From JABMRW01 sp964396965 (GTDB lineage: Bacteria; Chloroflexota; Dehalococcoidia; Dehalococcoidales; BS750m-G39): DNA of 64,000 nucleotides. The stretch spans positions 1-64,000 of the forward strand of contig CAYNGD010000005.1 in NCBI GenBank assembly GCA_964396965.1. The letters run 5' to 3'. A program made the translations under genes and the position numbers. The notes beneath the pieces are model-generated. The model was not told the DNA's origin. It ran no database searches and worked only from the letters and a program-made list of their open reading frames with translations. Shown here one piece after another: positions 26,085-35,169 of the stretch (its first letter is position 1; each line of letters begins with the position of its first letter).

Positions 26085-26945
26085 TCAATTATGATACCAA
26101 ATTACACTAAAGCTGCTTCCGTCAGGTGAGAGAGAAGATGGCTGTGCTTTGACAGTACCATTTGAAGTAGTCATCGTAATAGCATCATTTTGCCAGTTCG
26201 TATCACTAATTGTGCCGCTATGACCATTGAGTATAGCTGAGGCGCCGGTAAAGCCAATATCAGTAAAATCCGCTAACGGTAAGACTCCGCCGGAAGATGA
26301 AGGGGCCTCCATTATCCATTCAGCCGACTGGCGCTCTGCCCTCGCCGACTTCTCATTAATACTGAAGTGCCAAATTGGAGTGGCACTGCCGCTTGAACCG
26401 TAATCGTTTAATGTTAAATTGAATACACCTTGGCCAAGATATTTGACTTCAGCATTCATATTATCGCCCGGAGATACCTTAGCGTTAATTTGGTAGCCAA
26501 ATCGGGGATACATCTCAAACCAAGCATAGTAGCGGGGAGCCCCGTTGTACCAGTCCTGTTCTGTCCCTATCTGTTCAACAGTACCATCGGAATACCCATC
26601 AATACCAACCCAGGCTGCTGAGTAAGCTGAACTGCCTGTAGTCGGTGGCTTATGGCCTTTCCCCGAACCTTTACCATGATTAGTTATTCCTGCGGAATCA
26701 CTGGCTAGACCATTTGGATCCGTCACTGTGGGGACTACCCATGATCCCTGAACATCCGTCACCACATTACTTTGAGGGCTATTCAGATTAGTCTCGACTG
26801 CATAGCCAGCCCAGTTGAGTGATGTTCCGTTTTTAAGATGTATTCGCGGAGCGTTTACTGGCCCAGAAGCAGCGGTTGGAATAGACAGGATAAGGGAGGC
26901 GATTAAAGACAGAAGAACACCCATAATCATAACCAATCGTTTCAT
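26085..26945 (-). CDS. Secreted G1-family (glutamic) peptidase
   Basis: A 286-residue exported protein. A signal peptide (about 1-27, ending TAASG) leads into a beta-sandwich domain with the eqolisin pattern: NWAGY, VQGSWVVPTV (with the Gln expected in the active pair), AAWVGIDGYSDGTVEQIGTEQ, YYAWFEMYP, and SAEWIMEAP (with the expected catalytic Glu). G1 peptidases were first known from fungi, but bacterial and archaeal members exist; they work at acid pH outside the cell. It stands alone between the IS region and the tungstate transporter. Confidence 0.85.
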   Translation of the reverse strand: MKRLVMIMGVLLSLIASLILSIPTAASGPVNAPRIHLKNGTSLNWAGYAVETNLNSPQSNVVTDVQGSWVVPTVTDPNGLASDSAGITNHGKGSGKGHKPPTTGSSAYSAAWVGIDGYSDGTVEQIGTEQDWYNGAPRYYAWFEMYPRFGYQINAKVSPGDNMNAEVKYLGQGVFNLTLNDYGSSGSATPIWHFSINEKSARAERQSAEWIMEAPSSSGGVLPLADFTDIGFTGASAILNGHSGTISDTNWQNDAITMTTSNGTVKAQPSSLSPDGSSFSVIWYHN

Positions 26946-27125
26946 ATTAATCTCCCTCTAAAATTTATCTAACAATATCGGGTTATTATAGCAGCTAATT
27001 GTTAGTATCTTGTTAAGGATATCCACTAATATAAGCTGTGCGAAGATTAACATTTCTTGAGATTTGAACGAACCAAGAGAATACATAATATTGGATGATT
27101 TACTTACCAGCATCGGCATATACAA

Positions 27126-27155
27126 TTGACTCGCCCACCCTGGTTGTGTTATACT
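27126..27155 (+). promoter_or_regulatory. Promoter of the tungstate-transport operon
   Basis: TTGACT (27126-27131) and TATACT (27150-27155) are 18 bp apart, about 30 bases before the riboswitch aptamer. Transcription would begin near 27162. Confidence 0.6.
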
Positions 27156-27183
27156 TTTTCTCGCTTAAATCTAAATATCTAAA

Positions 27184-27270
27184 TACTCTCCGAGCTGCTT
27201 GGCCTAAACCTTAATCAGGCACGGCGGGCAGCCGATAGGGTGTTGTGGGAAACCGCAGCGCCTCCCGTAT
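27184..27270 (+). ncRNA. Moco/tungsten-cofactor-type riboswitch aptamer
   Basis: The leader holds the blocks I associate with the Moco RNA motif: CTCCGAGC (27187-27194), the GCCT/AGGC stem, GGCACGGCGGGCAGCCGA (27218-27235), and a GNRA-capped hairpin TGTGG-GAAA-CCGCA (27244-27257) followed by GCGCCTCC. It lies between a promoter and an intrinsic terminator, upstream of wtpBCA. The motif senses molybdenum or tungsten cofactor; with tungstate-type transport genes the tungsten reading is favoured. The identification is by eye and needs a covariance-model search. Confidence 0.72.
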
Positions 27271-27300
27271 TTGGAAAGGAGGGTCATCTAAAAGTGTGTA

Positions 27301-27330
27301 GAGCACTTCCCTCCGGAGGTGCTCCTTTTT
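27301..27330 (+). terminator. Intrinsic terminator of the riboswitch
   Basis: GAGCACTTCC (27301-27310), loop CTCC and GGAGGTGCTC (27315-27324) form a ten-bp stem with one G-U pair, followed by CTTTTT. GGAGGG at 27278-27283 can pair with CCCTCC (27309-27314) instead, opening the stem, and CCTCC at 27261-27265 can in turn take up that GGAGG. This gives a simple antiterminator scheme between aptamer and terminator. Confidence 0.85.
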
Positions 27331-27373
27331 ATGTAATTATCCCCTTTTCAACTCTATTTAGAGGACAAGTGTT

Positions 27374-28174
27374 GTGTTTTTTAGAAAGTTAATCAGCAAC
27401 CGACTGGCCTTGACCTTCTTCCTGCTGGGGCTCCTGTTGTTCCTCTTCGTGGTCTATCCCCTCGGGAAAATGATTTTCGCTTCCTTCTCTGATGCTAAGA
27501 CACTCTGGCAGACTATCCTGGACCCCGAGGTCACCAGCGCCATCGGGATTACGCTATACGCCGCCCTGATAGCCACACTGGTAGGATTCCTTCTCGGCGT
27601 GCCACTAGCCTACCTGCTGGCGAGGCACAACTTCACGGGAAAAAGGCTGATAGAAGGTCTGATTGACGTGCCCATTGTAGTACCCCACACCGCGGCCGGA
27701 ATCGCCCTTCTCTTTGTCTTTGGGCAGCGGTTTTTTATGGGGAAGGTCTTTCACGCCCTAGGCATCGAGTTCGTCGATTCCACAGCCGGCATCATCATCG
27801 CCATGCTCTTCGTCAGCATCCCGTTCCTGATAGATTCCGCCAAAGAAGGCTTCAGAAAGGTGGACGTAAGGCTGGAAAAAGTGGCCCGTACCCTGGGAGC
27901 CTCTCCCTGGCAGGCTTTCTTCAGGGTCTCTTTCCCGCTGGCCTGGCGCAGCATCCTGGCCGGCAACGTCATGATGTGGGCGCGCGGCGTAAGCGAATTC
28001 GGGGCCGTTATCATACTGGCCTACCACCCGATGATAGCCCCGGTCCTCGTCTATGAGCGATTCGAAACCTACGGCCTCAACTATGCCCGGCCAATAGCGG
28101 TATTGCTCATTCTGGTGAGCGTGCTGGTGTTCGTCGTGTTGAGGACTATCGCCTATAGAGGTGACAAGTCATGA
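27374..28174 (+). CDS. wtpB: Tungstate/molybdate ABC permease (WtpB-like)
   Basis: A 266-residue permease with about six helices and the EAA-type loop ARTLGASPWQAFFRVSFPLAW (split here as ARTLGASPWQ and FRVSFPLAW). It forms the membrane channel for oxyanion uptake. The GTG start at 27374 comes nine bases after GAGG and 44 bases beyond the riboswitch terminator. It overlaps the ATPase gene by four bases. The order permease, ATPase, binding protein and the WtpA-like third gene point to tungstate rather than sulfate. Confidence 0.88.
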   Translation: MFFRKLISNRLALTFFLLGLLLFLFVVYPLGKMIFASFSDAKTLWQTILDPEVTSAIGITLYAALIATLVGFLLGVPLAYLLARHNFTGKRLIEGLIDVPIVVPHTAAGIALLFVFGQRFFMGKVFHALGIEFVDSTAGIIIAMLFVSIPFLIDSAKEGFRKVDVRLEKVARTLGASPWQAFFRVSFPLAWRSILAGNVMMWARGVSEFGAVIILAYHPMIAPVLVYERFETYGLNYARPIAVLLILVSVLVFVVLRTIAYRGDKS

Positions 28175-29220
28175 TTGAGGTCAAGAACCTGTATGTGGAC
28201 CTTGGCGAGTTTGTCCTCGAGGATATCAGCCTCAATATAGAAGAGGGTGAATATTTCATAATTCTCGGTCCCACCGGGGCGGGAAAGACCGTGTTGCTTG
28301 AGTCCATCGCCGGACTCTACCCCGTCAAGAGCGGCGAAATATGGCTCAGAGGAAAGGAGGTAACCGGGGTTGAGCCAGAGAAACGGAGGATAAGCATAGT
28401 TTACCAGGACCATGTTTTGTTTCCTCATCTTTCCGTCAAAGATAACCTCACCTTTGGTTTGAGGATGCACAAGACAGGAGCCGACGCAGAAAAGGACAGA
28501 CTTAGCTGGGTTACCGAACTACTGGGAATAGGTAGCCTCCTCCACCGGCGACCAGATACCTTAAGTGGCGGCGAAAAGCAGAAAGTAGCCCTGGGAAGGG
28601 CCATCATTACCCAGCCGGAGGTGCTGCTGGTCGATGAGCCAATGAGTGCCCTTGACCCTGAGACCCGCGAAAGCGTGCAGCGGGAGCTCCGCCAGCTTCA
28701 TAAAGCGCTGGGAATCACCATCCTTCACGTTACCCACGATTTCGAAGAGGCTATCGCCCTGGGCAACCGGATAGCTGTAATCGGCAAGGGTCACCTGATG
28801 CAGGTGGGGACTACTGAAGAGGTATTCCGACACCCCAACTCAGAATTTGTCGCTCGCTTTGCCATGACCAGAAACATTTTCCTTGGCAGGGCGGAGGGGA
28901 AACCAAACGGGGACACCACTTTTAAGGTTGATGGCACCGAATTCATTATTGCCGCCGATGCCAACGGCACTCACCACGCCTCGATACGCCCCGAGGACAT
29001 ACTTATTTCTTCTGAGCCAATACACTCCAGCGCCCGCAACTGCTTCCCTGGAACCATCACCAATGTCGTGGACAAGAGCTCAACGTTATACGTCACGGTA
29101 AGCATACCGCCCGCGCTCTCCTGCCTGGTTACACGACACTCCTTCCAGGAGATGGAGCTTGGCGAGGGCAAAAGAGTTTATATAACCTTTAAAGCGTCTT
29201 CTATCCACCTATTCGATTGA
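28171..29220 (+). CDS. wtpC: Tungstate/molybdate ABC ATP-binding protein (WtpC-like)
   Basis: A 349-residue ATPase. Walker A GPTGAGKTV, Q-loop IVYQDHVLFP, signature LSGGEKQKVALGRA, Walker B VLLVDEPMSALD and switch HVTHD lie in the first 230 residues. A C-terminal regulatory domain (about 245-345, ASIRPEDILIS) of the TOBE/MOP type follows, which in relatives binds oxyanion and shuts the transporter off. It is translationally coupled to the permease. Confidence 0.92.
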   Translation: MIEVKNLYVDLGEFVLEDISLNIEEGEYFIILGPTGAGKTVLLESIAGLYPVKSGEIWLRGKEVTGVEPEKRRISIVYQDHVLFPHLSVKDNLTFGLRMHKTGADAEKDRLSWVTELLGIGSLLHRRPDTLSGGEKQKVALGRAIITQPEVLLVDEPMSALDPETRESVQRELRQLHKALGITILHVTHDFEEAIALGNRIAVIGKGHLMQVGTTEEVFRHPNSEFVARFAMTRNIFLGRAEGKPNGDTTFKVDGTEFIIAADANGTHHASIRPEDILISSEPIHSSARNCFPGTITNVVDKSSTLYVTVSIPPALSCLVTRHSFQEMELGEGKRVYITFKASSIHLFD

Positions 29221-29244
29221 CCCAAAAAAGGGAGATTTTATACA

Positions 29245-30288
29245 TTGATAAAAAAAGGTTCTTTAGTACTAAAAATCGTTCCCCTCTTCCTCAGCTTGCT
29301 GCTTGTGGCTGTTTTGCTCGCTGCGTGCCCGCAACCGGCAACTGAGACAACACCACCGCCCACAACACCTGTACCATCTCCATCACCAACGACAACTCCA
29401 CCAACGCCAGAACTATCGGGAAAGCTTGAGATATTTAACGCCGGCAGCCTGACCGCACCCTTCGCGCAGGTAAGCGAGGCATTCAACAAGATTCATCCGG
29501 ACGTACAGATACTGGCCGAAGCGGCCGGCAGCGCTACTACCATTCGCAAAGTCACCGACCTCGGCAAGGAGTGCGGGGTGATCGGCTCCGCAGACTACAC
29601 CCTTATCCCCGAGCTGATGTTCCCCCAATATGCTGACTGGTATATAATCTTTGCCTCAAACGAGATGTGCATCGCCTATACCGACCAGTCCAAGTTTGCT
29701 GATGAGATAAACAGCAACAACTGGTACCAGATCCTGCAAAGAGAGGGAGTAACCTTTGGCCGCAGTGACCCCGACCAGGACCCCTGCGGCTACCGGACTC
29801 TGATGGTCTGGCAGCTAGCCGAAAAGTATTACAAGGCACCGGGCCTCTATGATAGCCTCTATGGCTCTCCCAACAACAGGATGAGACCTAAGGAGGTAGA
29901 CCTGATTGCTCTCCTCCAGTCAGGCGATTTGGACTATGCCTTCGAGTATTCTTCCTTAGCGGAGCAGCAGAACTTGAAATACGTCAAGCTGCCGCCAGAG
30001 ATAAATCTCTCTGATGTTGACTTCCAGGACTCCTACGCTCAAGCCAAAGTCGAGATCGCCGGCACAGAGCCCGGCGAAACGATAACGATGGTTGGAAAGC
30101 CTATCGTCTATGGGGTCACCATACCCACCAACTTCCCCCGCCAGGAACTGGCTATCGCCTGGGTCGATTTTCTGCTGAGCGACCAGGGAATGGCTATCAT
30201 GAAGGCAAACTTCCAAACTCCAATTATTCCCGCCAAAACAAACGATGCCAGCAAGCTACCGGAGGCTCTCAGGAAGTACGTACGATAG
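29245..30288 (+). CDS. wtpA: Tungstate-binding lipoprotein (WtpA-like)
   Basis: A 347-residue solute-binding protein. A lipoprotein signal (lipobox VLLAAC, Cys28) and a Thr/Pro-rich linker (to about 52) precede the binding domain. The domain begins LEIFNAGSLTAPF, the anion-binding start of the ModA/WtpA group, and contains GRSDPDQDPCGYRTLM and DYAFEYSSLAEQ, which are typical of WtpA-type proteins that bind tungstate or molybdate. The start is a TTG at 29245 ten bases after GGGAG. A strong terminator follows at 30319. Confidence 0.9.
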   Translation: MIKKGSLVLKIVPLFLSLLLVAVLLAACPQPATETTPPPTTPVPSPSPTTTPPTPELSGKLEIFNAGSLTAPFAQVSEAFNKIHPDVQILAEAAGSATTIRKVTDLGKECGVIGSADYTLIPELMFPQYADWYIIFASNEMCIAYTDQSKFADEINSNNWYQILQREGVTFGRSDPDQDPCGYRTLMVWQLAEKYYKAPGLYDSLYGSPNNRMRPKEVDLIALLQSGDLDYAFEYSSLAEQQNLKYVKLPPEINLSDVDFQDSYAQAKVEIAGTEPGETITMVGKPIVYGVTIPTNFPRQELAIAWVDFLLSDQGMAIMKANFQTPIIPAKTNDASKLPEALRKYVR

Positions 30289-30318
30289 ACTGACCAGGCT
30301 ACCAATCCAGAGAAAAGA

Positions 30319-30347
30319 GGAAGCCCCCCGACGTACGGGGGGCTTCC
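30319..30347. terminator. Bidirectional terminator between wtpA and etfA
   Basis: GGAAGCCCCCCG (30319-30330) and CGGGGGGCTTCC (30336-30347) form a perfect twelve-bp stem with loop ACGTA, between two convergent operons. T-runs are short on both sides, but the stem is very stable. Confidence 0.85.
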
Positions 30348-30392
30348 GTTATCGGCAAAAGCCCCGGATTTCTTCATTTGGCCTCAGTCTCC

Positions 30393-31394
30393 CTAGGCTG
30401 ATAGCAGCTCCTTGAATTTCGCGATCATAGCCGGCAAGACTTCTTTATAATCGGCAACGACACCAAAGTGGGCCACGTTGAAGATATTAGCATCTTTATC
30501 CTTATTTATAGCCACAATGTATTTTGACCCCAAACAGCCAGCGATATGCTGTATGGCACCGGAGAGAGCTACGGCGATGTATAGTTTAGGGGCGACCACC
30601 CTTCCGGTCTGGCCCACCTGGAGTGTCATCGGCGCCCAACCCTCGTCGCAGGCAGGCCTGGTAGCACCAACTGCGCCACCCAGAACGCTAGCTAGCTCAC
30701 GGAGCATCTCGAAGTTTTGAGCGCCGCCTATGCCACGCCCACCGCTAACGACCACCTCAGCGTCTTCCAGTTTTACCCCTTCCACCTCCTCTTTTATCCG
30801 ATCGACAACCCTGACTTTAAGCGCCGAAGGGTCAATCTTGCCCTCTACCGGAAGAACCTCACCCTGCCGAGAGTCATCGCGCTCTGCTGGCGGCACTGTT
30901 TTCGGCCTTAGAGTAGCCATCTGAGGGCGGGCCGACCTTGATACCATGCTGGCGTGGGCATTACCACCAAAGACAGGCCTGGTCGAGACCATGATTTTGG
31001 GCTGCGGGTCAATTGATAAAGCCAGGCAGTCCATAGCCAGCCCACCCCCCAAGCGGCCATTCAGCCGCGGAGCTAAGTCACAGCCAATATCAGTATGGCC
31101 GAGAAGCATAATAGAAGGAAGCACTTTTGAGCAGAGGTCGGCCGCTACTTGAGTGTAGGCATCGGAGTTATAACTATCCAGGAGGCTATCTTCAGCGATA
31201 TAGACCTTGTCGGCCCCGTAGGCGATTGCCTCCTTACCCAGGCCGCCGGCTTGGCTACCCATTAACAGGGCACTTAAGCCCTCGCCCAGTTCATTGGCGA
31301 GCTTTCTGCCGATGCCAAGGAGCTCGATAGTGATTGGCGCCAGTTTACCTTCAGCGATTTCACCACAAACCAGAACACCTTTATGATTCTCCAT
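30393..31394 (-). CDS. etfA: Electron transfer flavoprotein subunit alpha
   Basis: A 333-residue ETF alpha subunit. The C-terminal FAD-binding domain is complete (VVSGGRGIGG, GATRPACDEGW, VGQTGRVVAPKLYIAVALSG, AINKDKDANIF). ETF carries electrons from acyl-CoA dehydrogenases to a membrane oxidoreductase, or takes part in flavin-based bifurcation in FixAB-type forms; which type this is cannot be settled by eye. It is the last gene of the nine-gene paaX-to-etfA operon, 21 bases after etfB. Confidence 0.95.
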   Translation of the reverse strand: MENHKGVLVCGEIAEGKLAPITIELLGIGRKLANELGEGLSALLMGSQAGGLGKEAIAYGADKVYIAEDSLLDSYNSDAYTQVAADLCSKVLPSIMLLGHTDIGCDLAPRLNGRLGGGLAMDCLALSIDPQPKIMVSTRPVFGGNAHASMVSRSARPQMATLRPKTVPPAERDDSRQGEVLPVEGKIDPSALKVRVVDRIKEEVEGVKLEDAEVVVSGGRGIGGAQNFEMLRELASVLGGAVGATRPACDEGWAPMTLQVGQTGRVVAPKLYIAVALSGAIQHIAGCLGSKYIVAINKDKDANIFNVAHFGVVADYKEVLPAMIAKFKELLSA

Positions 31395-31415
31395 TAGTAC
31401 CCTCCGTTCATTCCG

Positions 31416-32210
31416 TCATAGCAGCTTAACCAACTTTGAGGCTAGGTTGGCGGCAGCTTCGCCAGGGGTATCCCCGGTAACTATCTCACACTCGGTCTTT
31501 CGGGTCGGCACAGAGAGACCGGTAACCTCGGAATGGGCGTTAGCCTTGTCCAGCTGCGAGGACTCAGCCCCAATATCCTGCGCCTTCCAGACGGGAACCT
31601 GCTTGCGGGCGGCCAGCATGATGCGCATTCCGGCGGGAAGACGGGGTAGGCCAAGCTCACTGCTGACGGTAACCAGGCTTGGTATGGGGGCTTCCAACAG
31701 CTCATACCCATCCTTAACTATCCTCTTTATTTTAAGCTTGTTGTCTTCTACCTGTATATCACAGGCGAGAGTCACTACCGGGAGGCCGAGCATTTCGGCC
31801 AGAATAGAGCCAACCTGACCGTTGCCCCAGTCAGCCGACTGTCGGCCACACAAAACCAGGTCATACCCGCCAATTTTCTGGATGGCTTTCCCCAGGACAT
31901 AAGCAATGCCAAAGCTATCCAAGTCTTCGAAGGCTTCATCCTGGAGAACAAACCCTTCGTCGGCCCCCATAGATATGGCGTGCTTTACCACGTCAGCAGC
32001 TTTAGCTGGCCCCAGGCTTATCACGGTGATTGTGCCGCCGTGCTTATCTTTGAGCCGGCAGGCTGCCTCAACGGCCCGTTCATCAAACACGCTTATCACC
32101 GGCGGCACCCCGGGGGGAGGAATAACCTTTTTCGCCTCGGGGTCAATCTTGAACTTGGCCGGTGGTATCTCGGGGTCAAGCACCTGTTTAACACAGACAA
32201 TAGTCTTCAT
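31416..32210 (-). CDS. etfB: Electron transfer flavoprotein subunit beta
   Basis: A 264-residue ETF beta subunit beginning MKTIVCVKQVLDPEIPPAKF, with FDERAVEAACRLKD, LCGRQSADWGNGQVG and the anchoring segment for EtfA. It partners the following etfA and comes 16 bases after the membrane Fe-S oxidoreductase gene. That neighbour is the usual quinone-side partner of ETF in syntrophs, so electron flow between ETF and menaquinone is likely. Confidence 0.95.
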   Translation of the reverse strand: MKTIVCVKQVLDPEIPPAKFKIDPEAKKVIPPPGVPPVISVFDERAVEAACRLKDKHGGTITVISLGPAKAADVVKHAISMGADEGFVLQDEAFEDLDSFGIAYVLGKAIQKIGGYDLVLCGRQSADWGNGQVGSILAEMLGLPVVTLACDIQVEDNKLKIKRIVKDGYELLEAPIPSLVTVSSELGLPRLPAGMRIMLAARKQVPVWKAQDIGAESSQLDKANAHSEVTGLSVPTRKTECEIVTGDTPGEAAANLASKLVKLL

Positions 32211-32226
32211 AACGCTCCCCTCCTAA

Positions 32227-34260
32227 TTAAGACTGCTTCATGGCCGCTTCAACCAGTTCAACAAGGTCTCTCACCTTAAGCGAGTCCTTGATACCTTTAT
32301 GTTCGATGCTCTCCTCGAACATCTGCAAACAATAAGGGCAGGCGGTTACTACAGTATCAGCCCCGGTCTTGAGAGCATCTTCAAGACGCATCTGGTTAAT
32401 CTTGGTGGTGCCGGGCTGTTCCTCTATCCACATGAGTCCGCCGCCACCGCCGCAGCATAAGCTCCTGTTTTTTGAGCGTTCCATCTCCACAAGTTTCGTC
32501 TGGGGGATAGCCCTGACTATCTGGCGTGGCTCCAGATATACGCCGTTATAACGGCCTAAATAGCAGGGGTCATGATAGGTGAGTCTAGAATTCAGCTCGC
32601 TACCAAGTTTCAATCTGCCCTGCCTGATGAGTTCAGCAATTAGCTGGGTATAGTGAATCACCTTGAAATCGCCGCCGAACCTGGGGTACTCATTCTTAAT
32701 TGTATTATAGCAGTGGGGGCAGGAGGTAACAATCTCCTTAATACCGTGGCTTTTAAAGGTTTCAATATTTTGCTCCGCCATCATCTGGAACTGGAACTCA
32801 TAGCCGGTTCTTCGCGCCGGGTCACCACAGCAAGTCTCGGCATCACCCAATACCGTGAAATCGACTCCGGCCGCCTTAAGCACCCTGGTCATGGCCAGAG
32901 TAGCCTCGACATTACGCTCGACAAGAGCCCCGGTACAACCTACCCAGAACAGGGTATTGGCGCTGTCACCCTCAGCCAATATTTTGAGTTCCTGGCCAGT
33001 TGTCCAGTCGCCCCTTAACCTCAGCGACTGGGCTCCAGCCCAGGGGTGTCCTCTTGACTGCATATTCTTAAGCATAAGCTGGGCACTCTCTGGCATCTTA
33101 CTCTGCGCCAGCACCAGATTTCGCCTGAGTTCGAGTATCTTGCGTATGTGTTCGATATCGACCGGGCATATCTCCTGGCAGGCACCACAGGTGGTGCAGG
33201 CCCAGATCTCTTCCTCGGTCACCACATCCCCGATCAAAGTCTTGGCCTGATTTTCCGCAGATGCCTCTACCTTACCGGCCAGCAGTCCCGGGCCCGTCTC
33301 CAGCAGATGCTCTTTCAGGTTCAGAATTACCTCTCGGGGCGAGAGGGTCTTGCCAGTAAGCTGGGCGGGACAGTTGACGTGGCACCTGCCGCACACGGCA
33401 CAGGAATAAAGGTCAAGCAGGTCCTTCCAGCTAAACTCCTGAATCTTGGATACGCCAAGGGTCGCCGTCTCTTCAAGGGGGATAGGCTCAAGCGCCACTT
33501 TAGCTCCCAGTTGTTTGAAGAGTATATTGGGGGGGGAGACGAGAATGTGCAGGTGTTTGGAGCGGGGGATATAGACCATAAAGCCGAGAATAACCGCATA
33601 GTGCAACCACCACGCTCCCCGGTAGGCTGCCTCCAGTGTGCCCTGGGTAAGGCTGGTCCCGCTTAAGAAACCGGCCAGAGCTGCCCCCAGGGGGGGCCAG
33701 GAGGCATGGATATTATTGGTAGCGTAGCCGAAGCCTACGATGGAGACATTGAGCCCCATAAGAACAAAAACCAGAACCAAAATGATGCCGGCTTCAGCCG
33801 TTGCCTCCAGCCTCTCGGGTCTAGCGATATAACGCCGGATAGCTGCCCAGATTAGGGCTATGGTTACCAGCACCCCGGCGATATCCAGGATAGAAAAATA
33901 GACCACCTCAAAGGTGGTTCCCTCAATCACCGGGGAGATGCCAAAGCCTCCCGCCAGGCCAATAAAGATGATGTAACTTAAGAGAAACAGGCTGAAGCCC
34001 CAGAACAACAGGGCATGTCCTATCCCGGCCAGGTCCTTGCGGGTAACGGTCTTCAGGTTGCACCACTGAGGGACAACCTCGAACAGCATGGCCTTGATTC
34101 TCTGCCCCATCCTGTCGAAGCGGTTCTCCGGCTTCCCCAGACGCATGAGGCGAAAAAGGAAATAAAGCCTCTGCGAAAATAAGCCGAAGGCGATGGCGAA
34201 CAGAATCCAGAAAATAGCATAGCCCGGTATGCCTAAATAGGTTGCGCTAACCGGCGACAC
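32227..34260 (-). CDS. Membrane Fe-S oxidoreductase (ETF:menaquinone oxidoreductase-like, DUF224 type)
   Basis: A protein of about 677 residues. The first 250 residues hold about six membrane helices related to nitrate reductase gamma (haem b/quinone site). Two 4Fe-4S motifs (CAVCGRCHVNCP and CTTCGACQEICP) and two HdrD-type CCG domains follow (CTGALVERN...CCGDPARRTG, and HDPCYLGRYNG...CCGGGGGLMW). This is the architecture proposed for ETF:menaquinone oxidoreductase in syntrophic bacteria. An AGGAGG lies at 34266-34271; I choose GTG 34260 as start because the codons at 34266 and 34263 overlap or crowd that site. It links the soluble Fe-S/ETF part to the membrane. Confidence 0.9.
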   Translation of the reverse strand: MSPVSATYLGIPGYAIFWILFAIAFGLFSQRLYFLFRLMRLGKPENRFDRMGQRIKAMLFEVVPQWCNLKTVTRKDLAGIGHALLFWGFSLFLLSYIIFIGLAGGFGISPVIEGTTFEVVYFSILDIAGVLVTIALIWAAIRRYIARPERLEATAEAGIILVLVFVLMGLNVSIVGFGYATNNIHASWPPLGAALAGFLSGTSLTQGTLEAAYRGAWWLHYAVILGFMVYIPRSKHLHILVSPPNILFKQLGAKVALEPIPLEETATLGVSKIQEFSWKDLLDLYSCAVCGRCHVNCPAQLTGKTLSPREVILNLKEHLLETGPGLLAGKVEASAENQAKTLIGDVVTEEEIWACTTCGACQEICPVDIEHIRKILELRRNLVLAQSKMPESAQLMLKNMQSRGHPWAGAQSLRLRGDWTTGQELKILAEGDSANTLFWVGCTGALVERNVEATLAMTRVLKAAGVDFTVLGDAETCCGDPARRTGYEFQFQMMAEQNIETFKSHGIKEIVTSCPHCYNTIKNEYPRFGGDFKVIHYTQLIAELIRQGRLKLGSELNSRLTYHDPCYLGRYNGVYLEPRQIVRAIPQTKLVEMERSKNRSLCCGGGGGLMWIEEQPGTTKINQMRLEDALKTGADTVVTACPYCLQMFEESIEHKGIKDSLKVRDLVELVEAAMKQS

Positions 34261-34314
34261 CATCACCTCCTATAGTGGGGCTAGAGTGGACGAAACCAGA
34301 AACTTTTACCCTCC

Positions 34315-35154
34315 CTACTTTTCTACACCCTCTCTGGCTAGAATTCTTGCCTCCTCGGGGATGGGGGGAGGCACCGGCTCCCCGGCGGTAAGCTTTTTCA
34401 CCGCGCCAAAGCGGGGGGGGCAGACCCCGAGGCAGGTCCCGCATTTTATGCATTTCTCCTGGTCGATAATATGAATCCGGCCCTTGCCGCCGTCAATGGC
34501 CTCCACGGGACAGTTCCTAGCACAAATCATGCAGGCCTGGCATTTATCCGGGTCGATATAGTAGGAGGGGGCTTCACTCAATAATGTTTCTACCTCGTCA
34601 AGGGTGAAAAGTTTATGATAATCCTCTTCGTTAGGCAGACGTGAGGCCAGCTTCTCCTTTTTCTCCAGCTTGATGTAGGGGACCAGTTTCTTAACCTCTT
34701 CGAGTCTGGACCTTAGTTCGCTCCGGTCTGTTCCTTCGCTGCTGCCGAGGGGACCCAGCTTTTCAATCTGCGCGGCGAAGTCAATCATAATATCGGCGTA
34801 ACGGATTCCTTCCCCGGCGGAAACCCACTCTATCCTTAATCTATCCGGGTTTATCCCTACGTGCTCCAGCAGTTTTTTAGCCAGCTGGGTCATGCTTAAG
34901 GCATCAAAGTTTCCCTGGGTATTATAATGGCAGTCGTTAAGGTGGCAGCCGCCGATAAACACCCCGTCGGTTCCGTTAGAGAAAGCCCGGAGGACAAAGG
35001 ACAGGTCAACCCTGCCCGAGCACATCACCCTTATTACCCTTATATAGGGGGGGAACTGATAGCGAGAAACCCCGGCCAGATCCGCCCCTCCGTAGCAGCA
35101 CCAGTTACAGAGGAAACCTAAAATACTCGGCTTAAACTCAGTTCCTGCACTCAT
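34315..35154 (-). CDS. MvhD-type subunit fused to a 2[4Fe-4S] ferredoxin (BamF-like)
   Basis: A 279-residue protein. The N-terminal half (about 10-140) is an MvhD/FrhD-type domain with a 2Fe-2S site (FLCNWCCYGGADLAG, VMCSGRVD, GCHLNDCHY), which passes electrons to HdrA. The C-terminal part (about 205-265) is a ferredoxin with CQACMICARNCP and CIKCGTCLGVCP. The same fusion is known as BamF in class II benzoyl-CoA reductase clusters. It lies 15 bases after the HdrA-like gene. Cysteines are normal; no in-frame TGA selenocysteine is needed. Confidence 0.88.
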   Translation of the reverse strand: MSAGTEFKPSILGFLCNWCCYGGADLAGVSRYQFPPYIRVIRVMCSGRVDLSFVLRAFSNGTDGVFIGGCHLNDCHYNTQGNFDALSMTQLAKKLLEHVGINPDRLRIEWVSAGEGIRYADIMIDFAAQIEKLGPLGSSEGTDRSELRSRLEEVKKLVPYIKLEKKEKLASRLPNEEDYHKLFTLDEVETLLSEAPSYYIDPDKCQACMICARNCPVEAIDGGKGRIHIIDQEKCIKCGTCLGVCPPRFGAVKKLTAGEPVPPPIPEEARILAREGVEK

Positions 35155-35169
35155 TATTATCTAACCTTT

